A stretch of DNA of 64,000 bases from Bondarzewia mesenterica (lineage: Eukaryota; Basidiomycota; Agaricomycetes; Russulales; Bondarzewiaceae), in NCBI GenBank assembly GCA_004802705.1, contig SGPL01000118.1, positions 1 to 64,000 on the forward strand, given 5' to 3'. Shown one piece after another: positions 43,698 through 53,789 of the stretch (position 1 is the first letter of the stretch; every line of letters begins with the position of its first letter). Under the pieces are notes generated by a model. The model saw only the letters and a program-made list of their open reading frames with translations. It was not told the DNA's origin and ran no database searches. Position numbers and translations under genes: made by a program.

Positions 43698-46695
43698 ATG
43701 TCTTCCCTCCTTGCGCGCTTCCGCACTCGAGCAAGTAGCCAAACTACAGCTACCTCCGAATCTTCCCAATCCGCACTGGGCCCTTCCACTCCAACGAACA
43801 TGACGCGCACGACGCATCCGCTACCTGCAGCTGCCATTGAACGAAAAATACATCCTGAAGTTAATTCCCTTTTCGAGGAGTACTCTGCTGCAGAGCCAGT
43901 TCCTTCTTCAGTCGCTCCAGCGTTCAGTCCGCACATCCGGAGACAATCTTCAGAAGCTATTCCCAACCCGTTGAGGCCACGGCGTCCAAGCTTACCCGTT
44001 GCTCCTATGGTGTCATTGAATGACGAGGACGAGGAGACCCGTCCCCCTTCTCCCGATAGTCGATCTTCTAGGATTTCAGGTGGAGGAAGGTTATTGTCTC
44101 GGATTTCATCCTTGGCCTCACCTGGGGAATGGTCGACCTTTGGACGCGGCAAGCATAGGCCGACATCCGAAATTGGCGATTTTGGCGAGCAGCCCTCGGC
44201 TTGGTATACGAGGAAGAAAAGTCGAAGTAAAGCAGGTAGCAAAGCCAGCAGCATGCGCTCGTCGACGACTCATAATCGATCTGCCGACCCGTCTCGGCGT
44301 TCGGCCTCCAAGACACCCAGCAACAAGTCCTCTGATAGGACATTTGGCACGAATAAAGAGAACAACGATATCGCATCTTCACAGCATTCCGCTACGCCTT
44401 CTAGCAGACCACGTTCGAACACGACTCCCGCTTCGCATTCTTCTCGTTTCGCTCGTATATCTACTCCTGCATCTCGTAATCATGTTTTCGATTCTCCTGG
44501 TACATTTGGTCGTCCTTCAAGTTCTTCAAGTTCGCCTTCTGGTATAGCCCCTCCTCCGTCGCCACCACCACCTCTTCCTCCGCTCGATCATCCCGAGTTA
44601 GCTTCGGTCTTGCTCTCTCGTTCGAATCCGTCCACAACACAGATCCGGAATCCTGAATTTTATGATCATTTCAGCCCGGAATTACACATTCATGGCAAGA
44701 CATTTCCTCCGATATCTGTCGGTCGCAATTTTGGACAGGATAGTTACCCTGCTGAAGGCGATGCGGGTGATAAACTCGGTCCGTTCGATTTCGGGCGAGC
44801 TGTTCGCCCCTATCGTAGCCTGCCCAAGGTCCAATATTTATTCCCCAGCCTTTCTCCAGATACTCCAGAGTTTCCAGCGACAGGCCTGTCCCTTTCACGC
44901 GCCCGTTCTCAGTCACAACCCCACCAGAGCCGACGTACGAGCGCAGACCTTTTCGCACTACAAGCCTCTGCAGACACCCCTGCCACCGAAAGTGTCGATA
45001 ACTGGGCCGCGCGGGTTTCGCGCGAGATGGTCCGGCTGTCGCTTGCGGATGGAAACGAAGGCCGCGGCAATGTCGGCCAGCCGCCGGATTCGGCTCCGAG
45101 GCCGGCGGCGGCCGAGGAAAACAAAGAGATGGCGGTCCATGGGCGTGTACACAACGTGCCTTGGACAGCCCACTCTTCTTCATCTTTTCCATCTATCTCC
45201 TCCTCCCCCCTTGCCGGCCGTCCTCTTTCTTTCCTTTCTCCGCCACAGGAGGGCCCTTTGTATTTATCAGCGTCCACTGCACCGACACGCGATCGTGGAG
45301 TGGACTCGTTCATGTCGTTGGGCACGGAAGTGGATAAGGGCAAGGCAAGGGAACGAATGCCAGATCAGAGTCATGAAAAAGGCGTGGCATCGGGCACAGG
45401 GAGCACGGGCACGGCCGCTGGGGCGAAAATCTTACGCAGTTCCATGAAGGGTAATAAGGATTCCCTAAGATCCTCGCAAAGAGCCGTTCGACCACCTGGT
45501 TATCTCGCGTCTTCCTCAAAAAGCCCGGATGCAGGGCCCTCTTCGCTCGTTCCCTCCGTCTCTTTCACCACACCCACGTCTACATCACCCGAGATGCACC
45601 GATTCTCTAGAACTGCGAGCGAGCCGTTTCAGACGCCCACGCGCGCGAGGACGGAAAGTTCCACTTCGAACGCGAAAGGCAAGCGTAAGGCCGAGGATGT
45701 CGATCTTACGCCTCCTGACTTGAAGGCCGGGCAAAGAGCGATGTTTATGATTCCTGCAGACCCACGCAGTGAGTGACATGTTGTCTTGAAATTTCTTTAC
45801 GTCAATCCTACGCCATGCATGCCACGATGCTTTGCACGTTGTCATCTGCGTGGCATACGACAGAATACCTGATCAAAGGATTTGAACAAGTTGCTGACTG
45901 CGTGTGTCGTTTGTGAACGCAGCCTTTCATCGCTCGTCGAACGCCCCGCGCGTACCGTCGTCCTACCATCGCAAACGCGCTCGTTTATCTTCGCCGCACC
46001 CTACACCCGCCTCATCTCGCGCTGGCTCTACCACTTCCCCGCCGAACTACACAGGCACCTGGTCTTCCAATGCATCCTCTCGTGCCCCCGCCCGCCCATC
46101 TTCGCGCGCACCATCGGCCCACTCCGGTTCCGTCCCAGGACCCTCTTCCGTCCTGCACACTTCTCTCGCCGAGTCCCATGAACGCCGGCGCAGCCTCTCG
46201 CAGGTCTCGATTCCCATCAGCGCGCTCATCACGCCGCACGTCCCTTCCGTGGGTCGCTCCAGCACGTTCCACATGCGTGATCCAAGGAGGCCGAGTAGAA
46301 AGCTGGAGACACCGTGGACATTGAGGTTTAAGAGCGATGAAGAGGAGGGGTCGCCTGTACAGGCGTGGTTGTTTTTTTTTTGGTTTTTTGTTGTTTCCGC
46401 TTTGGTGGCTCGCGGCGCTGTTGCCGACGCCGAAGACGAGGGAGGTCGGCGGTTCTGACACGGAGAAGGCTGTCACGCTTGATGACCCTCAGATCGAATT
46501 TGGTGCGTGCCCTTCTCTTCATTTTCTTCTGTCTCTCCCTTTCTCGTGAAATTACTGAGATCGTATTTGCTGGGTGCGTGACTTTTTTTTGCTGTACCAG
46601 ATGCAAAATCGTGGCGCTTTCGATGTCGCATCATGTCGATCGTTTCGCTCTTTACCTACATTCCCTTCATCATCCTCGTCGCCATCTTCGCCTGA
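43698..46695 (+). CDS. Large Ser/Pro-rich protein with C-terminal membrane segments; one frame break
   Basis: Three exons (43698-45768, 45923-46502, 46601-46695) give about 914 residues. The first 780 residues are Ser/Pro/Arg-rich and mostly disordered, with recurring short blocks such as FFDHFSP-like FYDHFSPELHIHGKTFPP and KLGPFDFGRAVRPYRSLP. The C-terminus reads PWTLRFKSDEEEGSPVQAW, a hydrophobic segment ending LLFPLWWLAALL, then VGGSDTEKAVTLDDPQIEFD and KSWRFRCRIMSIVSLFTYIP with a final hydrophobic IILVAIFA. This looks like a two-pass membrane anchor, and the pattern is familiar from uncharacterised basidiomycete proteins. A run of ten Ts (46372-46381) shifts the frame inside the first membrane segment; nine Ts would restore it. 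No function is known to me. Confidence 0.72.
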
Positions 46696-47334
46696 CGATG
46701 ACACACAGCCTATCTTCCCTGCCCTGTCTCCCTCACCCCGCTCGTCGTCGTCAAGTTCTCTCTCCTTTGAATTCGCTGTCTTTGCTGTTGTCCCCGTCAT
46801 GTTCCTCTGTATTCGCATCACATTGCTAGGATTTCCTATGGACGTTAAGTACTACCCATCCGACCTATCGATCCATCCGTCGTCCTCCCGCTTGTCTTTT
46901 GGTTTATCAGGCCACCAAAACTGTCTTCGTCCTCACCTGTTGTCACTCTTTTTTAATCCCGATACCCCCACCCCATGCCGTGTTTGCCTTTTGGACATGG
47001 ACGTGGCACTGTGCGAGTAAATTATAGATAAAAGGTTCTGTTGTCGTTTATATGTTGGCGAGGTAATATGAGTATCAGAGTATGAGAATGGATCCGGATC
47101 CGGATTTTCTGATACAGATATTTTCTGCACCATGCGAGGACTTTTGATGGACTGAGTATCTGAATGACATTGAGCGTCAGTATCCTACCAATGCCAGATA
47201 TCACTGTCCATATGTCGTCCTCACGCCCATGCACTTCAGTCCCACTAAAGAAACCCAAATGTAGATAGAATTGCGCAAATATGAGAATACAGACATTGAT
47301 CATTGATGCCGGCGATCGAGCCCAAAAGCAAAAC
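46696..47334. other. Convergent 3' intergenic region
   Basis: Pyrimidine-rich at the start, then nondescript. A short palindromic GGATCCGGATCCGG lies at about 47090-47103. No gene recognised. Confidence 0.45.
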
Positions 47335-49202
47335 CTAGCCAATGTCCATCCTGTCGTTACCTGCTGCCTGCTGACACGCCCACCACCTCTCCAGGTATCT
47401 GCCCTGTTCCTCGGGGATTGGATATGGGTGGTAGTAGCAATGGGTGCCCTTGCCCCACGTTACCCATGATGGCTGTGGGACGGTGATGCCAGGGGGTGTC
47501 TTCCAACCGCAGTTGTGGCAGGCGAACTTCGCACACCCGCCGCCAGTGTTCTTGGCTGTCTTTGTGGACTCGAGGTTTATGCCAGAGCCGCATTGAGGGC
47601 ATTTGTGATCGAGGCCCCACATGCGTTTGTTCGGTACGGAATAAGCGACCTCGAGCGCCTGCACCTCGTCCTTCTCATCACGAAAGATGAGGACGGCGGG
47701 CGTGTCGCTAAGCGGGTTTCGGCCTCTACAAAAGGTGTCCAAGAGAGCGGCCCAAATGTCAATATCGGGGCTGACGATGATGCTGTGGGTGAAAATAAGC
47801 ATATAGGGTATGACCAATGCGGGGATCACAGCATCCCCACTAAACCCCAGCACAAAGTCATAAGCACGCCTAAGGGATTCAAAATGAGGTACAGATGGGA
47901 GGCTGTTTGTGCGTCCACATACCGTTCAACCAACCCACGGATCTTCTGAAAATGGCTCAAGAAAGTGAAGGACGGGCCACAGGTAAGCATTAGTATACCG
48001 ATACGACGGCATGCCCCCCTCATTGCAGTATGTATAGCTTTTCCCATCAAGCCATTCACAACCTGGTGAAAAAAAAAAACCCCCCATCGTGTAAAAGATT
48101 CTACAGTCAGAACGGTCGACTTTTTTGGACTCACGTTCTCGACGTCAGATGATACCATGCGATGTCCATTGGTGCCGAAGACGATCCCACCGCCAATTGA
48201 ATTGGAGTGCGTGTCGACGAAGACAAGCGCGGTAGGCCTGCGCTCATTCAGGGACGCAACCCATTCATTGAATTGGTTGAGTCTTTTCGTCAGCGTCGAC
48301 GGGTGGGCTTGAACCCCATTCATGCTGATGTCAAAATGCTTGAACTGCAGTGCGCGGTAAGAGTAGGTCGACAATGTAAGTCATGGGCTCACGCTGTGAG
48401 GTGATGCATGGCACTTCTCCTCGAGGTGTATCTTGATCATCTTTTTGGGCCTCTCCTTTTCGCCGTAGACCATGGTAAAGAGGACGATGGCTGGGACTTC
48501 ACTAGAGTGGTGCAGAAAAGTTGTTGTGTATGATGTGAGCTGGTACTGTGTGATTTGGTGAGTGCTTCCCAGACACGACAACCACAAAAATGCGGTCAAT
48601 CACCGGTATCGTTTTTTTGGCCTTGAAAAGGCACTTCGGGCAATAGAATGCTTTGGGATCAAATGCGTTGACGACAAGGCAACCGTGCTCGCCAAGTTTT
48701 GCCTGGATGCAGATCATATTGCTGCAGGCCGGGGTAGAACACATGATCAGGTTGCCAGTGTCTGTGCAGCTGCTGCATCGCTGCCAATGTGTTATGATTG
48801 AGCATACAAACGAATCATCGAAGGTGAGGGGAAACACACTTTGCCACACTCACTGGCGTTACCACTTGAAAGGATTCCGGGTTTGTGGATGGATGATATC
48901 ATACTGGCGTCCAACATCTCTGTATCATCGCGTGGTGTATCGTATCAGCCATGAAAGAACTACTAGTATGACCGAAACACACCAGCCCTCTCCAACGGCA
49001 TTTCAGATATGTCAGGAGCAGAAGATACGGGTTCCTCGTTCTCTGCACTTTCGCTTCAGCGACACGATCGAGGCCACGTTCATGACAACTCACCGATGAC
49101 TTGTAATGTGGCACATAGTGCTGGGGCAGAGCGAGCAGTGGAATCCTGTTTTGACTTTTTGGCCCGCTTGAGACCAGCAGCGGCCCTGGCTGAACTGCTC
49201 AT
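47335..49202 (-). CDS. PHD-like finger plus caspase/CHAT-like core plus zinc ribbon, unknown family
   Basis: Eight exons (49202-49094, 49042-48983, 48919-48840, 48780-48604, 48545-48393, 48344-48135, 48062-47923, 47869-47335) join in perfect phase to 487 residues, so the gene is intact. The start is MSSSARAAAGLKRAKKSKQD, basic and perhaps a nuclear signal. Residues about 80-140 hold a Cys/His finger: CGKRCSSC, IMCSTPACSNMIC, then YCPKC, PHD/ZZ-like in spacing. Residues about 225-320 resemble a caspase-fold core: a beta strand ending in His (ALVFVDTHS, His239), GGGIVFG, then a strand ending in Cys (GILMLTCGP, Cys291), then YDFVLGFSGDAVIPALV. The C-terminus has a zinc ribbon (CPQCGSG with CAKFACHNCGW). 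I recall similar multi-copy uncharacterised Agaricomycete proteins. Peptidase activity is inference from the His/Cys placement. Confidence 0.72.
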
Positions 49203-50125
49203 CTCGCGCAACGGTAAAGACACTAGGAATGTCGAGAAGCAAGTTTCGTTGACATGGCCTGGGTGGTACCCAAACCGGTTACGGGGTCCTCTGTGGGATC
49301 ATTGAGATCCGCGTGGCCGTCGGCCATCCCGCGCTGACACTTGGACGCTTGTTAGAGTGGCAGTAGGGGAGTCAAAGTTGGCGCTTACGCCGCATACTCG
49401 GATGGCCGCAGACGAGGGTGGAGCTGTGATGGACGCGTGACATAACACCATCACACCATCACACAATGGCTTGAATAACCCGTCGGGCGTGACATTACAT
49501 AAGATCACACGGGCGCAACCTTGCGGGACTCATATGCGGCCGTCGTATGCGGCGTAAACGCCAACTTTGAGCTCCCCTACTGTAGGTGGCAGTCGGCTGG
49601 TTTAAGACTACACATGTCCGTGCTAAACGAAGCTCAACAATCGATCGAAATCTAACAGCAGTTTTGCGACAGAAATGCTCAAAACAGCAAAGGATTCCGA
49701 TGCTCATTACTTTCTGCACCGCGACACACACATCGGCATCCACAAGACAGCTTATGTTTTGTGCCCCGAGAGCTTGTTGAATGATCACACGTAAGTAGCA
49801 GGCTAGACCCGGAGCCCGCGAGACCCGTGGGGTTGCTGCAATTGCTGCTAAGCTGTTTAGTCATGAAGATTCCAACATCTTCATCATACATAAGTACCCT
49901 TGATGGGAAGTCGAACACAACGTGCTGGCCGGCAGGTGCAGTGCTCCGACTCGCTTGTGCTTACTTGTCTGCCCAGTGCCCACACTAACCATTCGACTAA
50001 ATTTGTGTGCTCGAAGAGCATGCAGAAAATCCATACTTGAACAGAATTCTACTGATAGATTTCAGAACGCATACGACTGACATTTTGCAGATACAGCACC
50101 GAGTTACTTTGACGCGCTCGAGTTC
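49203..50125. other. Divergent intergenic region with a foldback repeat
   Basis: Lies between the 5' ends of the finger/caspase-like gene and the TRK gene. It contains the inverted repeat 49363-49580, listed separately. An open stretch just before 50126 (reading APSYFDALEF) may be part of an upstream TRK exon. Confidence 0.45.
49363..49580. repeat. Foldback inverted repeat, MITE-like
   Basis: The left arm (49363-49410, starting GTAGGGGAGTCAAAGTTGGC) is repeated as its reverse complement at 49535-49580 (ending CAACTTTGAGCTCCCCTAC). About 46 bases pair with only a few mismatches and one or two single-base gaps, around a loop of about 124 bases. The loop contains short CATCACAC repeats. No ORF is inside and no clear target-site duplication was found. 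Length and form fit a small non-autonomous foldback element or a MITE; a regulatory hairpin is the alternative. Confidence 0.6.
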
Positions 50126-53100
50126 ATGGCGATGACGAAGGAGGATGTGCGAAAGGCCTGGTCGCAATTTGTCGAAGTCTCAATTTCTTTCGAATACACG
50201 TCCTGTTTTTGTGAGTCCGCCTGTTCCTTCTTGTCGAGAGGCGTTTTGGGTTGCCTTGTTCGACTTTTTTCCTGTACCAACTCAAAACCGAACACTAGCA
50301 CCATCACTCCAATCGTTCTCGCTGCCATCGCATTCGCGTCTAATGGCAGGTTTCCGGAATCCTATGTCGACATCATGTTCTGTTGCATCAGTGCCATAAC
50401 AGGCACTGGGCTGACGACCTTGGACCTAAGCGCTTTGACAGCTTGGCAACAGACCATCCTCCTGTTTATTCAGCTCGTTGGCAGCCCGGTACGTTTGCAA
50501 TGCGGCATTTGCTATGCAACGAATTGAGAAGATTATTAATCAATTACTTTCCCCCTCCGTGGTATCGCGCGCCCAAGATCACGGTTGCGTTAGTCGTTGT
50601 ATGTGTGCGCCGGCGGTATTTCCAGAAACATCTGGAGTGGATGATCAAATCGGAACTTCAGCGGACTAAGACCAGAGACGTCTTTTCCTGGACCAATTCT
50701 TTACAGCAAAGTCAAACCATGACCTCGCAGACGCAGTCAATGCGACACCGGTATCAAGCGAACCAGAATGAACTAGGGCGTATAGAAGAGAAAGACGAAG
50801 AAGGTCTGGATTCGTCGCGTGGACGATTGAAACCCGACATGATTCGTCGCATCGACACCACGCTCAAGCCAGTCTCGCCTGACATGCATATAGGCGACAC
50901 ACTGAAGCCGTACTCTGGTACTTCCCCAGAACGGTTCACGTCTAGCCCTACAGCACTTAGCATCACCCATGAGCTCCCAGATGATAATGAGCAGGATCTC
51001 GCGGATCAACTTTCTGTCACGACCTCACGCGCGCCGTCGCAGAGGCAGCGTGTCGAATTCAACGTGCCCCGATGTGGGTCTCTTCCCTAACTTCCTCTCA
51101 TTGATAGTTCACCATTGCCAATCTTTTTTTCACAGCATATACCATGGGTACTCGACGAAAAACAATACAAATTATCGATCCCAAACACCATACAGACGAC
51201 GATTTTGGCGGGTTTGGTGACCCGCTCAAGTTGTTCATGCGTCTGTTCAACAGGCTATTTCCGAATTTCCAGAAAATGCTGAAACAAACCATGACAATGC
51301 CGGCTGAGTCGACCTTGGTGCCTGTTCAAATAGGCGCGGTACCCGACAGCGCCAAAACGATCCCATATTTTTCCTTCCAAGCGCGCGTAAGAAAGAATTC
51401 TATGTTCTATGGGCTCTCGGATGACGACTGTGAAGAGCTCGGAGGAGTTGAGTACAAATCATTGACCGCGTTATTGTGGATTGTGCCTTTAGTAAGTGAT
51501 TTTCTCTTTCTTATGATACAAGTGCCGATGCCGATGCGATGTCTTTCGTAGTACTACCTCAGTACGCTTGTCATCGCGTTTGTGGTAATTGCGCCGTATA
51601 TGTCTCTCCATAGATGGAAGGACAATTTCCGGCCACCACAACAGCATCGTGTCATCAACCCAGTCTGGTGCGTATGCTATCCCCCCGCTTCATTTATGTT
51701 TGCCTCAGGTCGTTGATGATTATTGTTGTAGGTACTCCGCTTTTGAGGTCGTGGGAGCGTGGGCGAACACGGGCATGTCTCTGGTCGATCAGAGCCTGGT
51801 CCCATTTCAAACTGCGTACCCAATGCTCATCCTGCTCATGTGGGTCGCGATTGCCGGAAATACGGGATTTGTGAGATCGTCGAATTTTTGTAACCCTTGT
51901 GTTCTCACTCATGATCATTACAGCCCATAATGTAAGCTGGCATTTCGCTAGTGAATGTGTACTAGCCTCAAACATAGATTCTTTACCTGTTTCGGTCAGT
52001 CTCCGATTCCTCATGTAGGTTCTTTTTACCTCGTATGGCCTATCTTACTTTGTTTTGATGAATCCTGCAAGTTGGGTTATATATAAATGTTTTCCACAGA
52101 AATCTCAGATTCACGAAACGCTTCACTTTCTTCTCGATCACCCACGACGATGTTTCATTTATCTTTTCCCGTCCCGCCAAACTTGGTTTCTCCTTACTGT
52201 CCTCATTGTCCTGAAGTAAGACTTTATTCAATCGCTATTGACCAGATGCTGACTTGAAAAAAAAAAGTGTGACAGATTGGGTCTTCTTCTTGATTCTCGA
52301 TATCGGCAACCCGACTGTAGAAGCTATCCCCGTTGGAACCCGACTTCTCTTGGGTGCCGTGCAAGCCGTCGCAGTGCGCTTAGCAGGATTTCAGAGCATT
52401 CCTATCTCCGCACTGGCTCCAGCAGTCAAGTAATACTTTGCGTTCCCGTCTTCCTCTACTCTGGATCTGAACTTGTCCAACAGAGTTCTTTATCTTGTCA
52501 TGATGTATGTTTCTGCATATCCGGTGGCCATGAGGTACACGCATCCCTTCAATTCCTGACAATTGATGTTGACGTCGAAACAGCGTTCGCTCGACGAATG
52601 TATACGAGGAAAGATCGTTGGGCGTATTTGAGGAAGAAGTAGAAGACGATGAAGATATTGAAGATGAGAAGGATTATCCGGAGACGGATTCGCGTGTGTC
52701 AATTTGGGGTCGATATCTTGCCCGTCACGCACGGAGGCAGCTCGCATTTGGTCAATCTCGTCTTTTTCCATATGTACCTGACACCATTACTTACCTCGTT
52801 TTGGGCACAGATATGTGGTGGCTTGCCTTCGCAGTGTTCCTTGTGTGCATCATTGAGGTCAGTTATTGTACTTTTTTACTGCCGCTTTACAGTTAGGGTT
52901 GCTGATGCTGCCCGACTGCTCAGCGTCACCAGATCAATGATACTGAGAACGAGTCGTGGTTCAACATTTTCTCCGTAGGTATGCTCCCTGTTGATCGTTA
53001 TGGACAAAGTATCTTGGCTCACATCACCATTTCAAGTCTTCGAGATCGTGTCCGCATACTCGACGGTAGGCTTGAGTTTGGGCACTCCCACAGTGAGTCA

Positions 53101-53367
53101 ATCCGATGATATTATCTCAGTTTTGTGCGGACACTCACCTTGCCGCAGGCAAATTACTCCTTGTCAGGTGCAATGCATACCCTCTCTAAACTCATCATCT
53201 GCGCCGTCATGCTCCGCGGGCGTCATCGTGGCTTGCCCGTCGCTGTCGATCGCGCCATCATGTTACCGAAGGAGTTTTTGGACAAGGCGAGCGCGAAGGC
53301 AAAGGAATTGAAGAGGAGACAGGTGGAGAAGTCGTTAGCTTCGCACGGGCCCAACGGCCGATCATAG
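50126..53367 (+). CDS. TRK-type high-affinity potassium transporter; one frame break near the start
   Basis: Fifteen exons (50126-50210, 50299-50488, 50578-51073, 51136-51491, 51552-51667, 51732-51870, 51924-51931, 51978-52014, 52100-52215, 52268-52429, 52484-52534, 52584-52857, 52924-52978, 53037-53092, 53149-53367) give about 786 residues. TRK landmarks: NFFRIHVLFFTITPIVLAAI, TGTGLTTLDLSALTAWQQ, a cytosolic hydrophilic loop after RRRYFQKHLEWM, EYKSLTALLWIVPLYYLST, AFEVVGAWANTGMSLVDQS, ETLHFLLDHPRRCFIYLFPS, NVTDWVFFLILDIGNPTVEA, VLYLVMMYVSAYPVAMSVR, FEIVSAYSTVGLSLGTPTAN and LSGAMHTLSKLIICAVMLRG. The four pore-type segments each keep a central glycine. It imports K+ at the plasma membrane. 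Upstream of NFFRIH the frame of MAMTKEDVRKAWSQFVEV is off by one base (50174-50184), so the N-terminus is uncertain; an extra 5' exon is the alternative. Exon 7 is 8 nt. Confidence 0.9.
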
Positions 53368-53789
53368 ATTTATCACTTAATTGTCGATGGATGGTCTCAT
53401 TGTACGTATCTATACCCGCAACCAATTTGATAGACATTAGAGGTTATACTCAGAAAATTGAGAGCTTACGATCGATGTTCTCTAGTATGTATGTTTCAGC
53501 TCTTGAGCTTGATCGTCCAGAAGTCACTTGTCGGAAATGCACCCTCACATTGTCGATTTGAACGATTGAGCAATATCACCAGAAAGTAATTGGTACATAT
53601 TTCAGAACACCCACACGTGAAGATTTCAAAACGGTATATGCATCATTGAGAATAATCCGCGACGATTAAAAAGCAGCATTCCGATGTTTACACGCCATAC
53701 GTAGCATCCTCAACGTGGTCTGACAATCACACCCTATATGCGTTACAATGCATCCATGATTCCACAGTCGTATCCGAAGTCTCCCAGGT
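53368..53789. other. Convergent 3' intergenic region
   Basis: Untranslated tails of the TRK and carboxylesterase genes. No further feature seen. Confidence 0.5.

Noticed and set aside
43720..45447. Additional overlapping ORFs in other frames of the Ser-rich gene
   Set aside because: The 692-codon frame from ATG 43698 is far longer and is extended by splicing; the others are shadows of biased composition.
47826..48374. 182-codon single ORF as the real coding unit of the finger/caspase-like gene
   Set aside because: It reads through two introns; splicing at 48135/48062 and 47923/47869 gives the consistent frame with the His and Cys motifs and zinc ribbon.
51932..51965. A 34-nt intron in TRK ending at GTACTAG
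   Set aside because: Too short; the acceptor 12 bases further on (CATAG) gives a 46-nt intron in the same frame.
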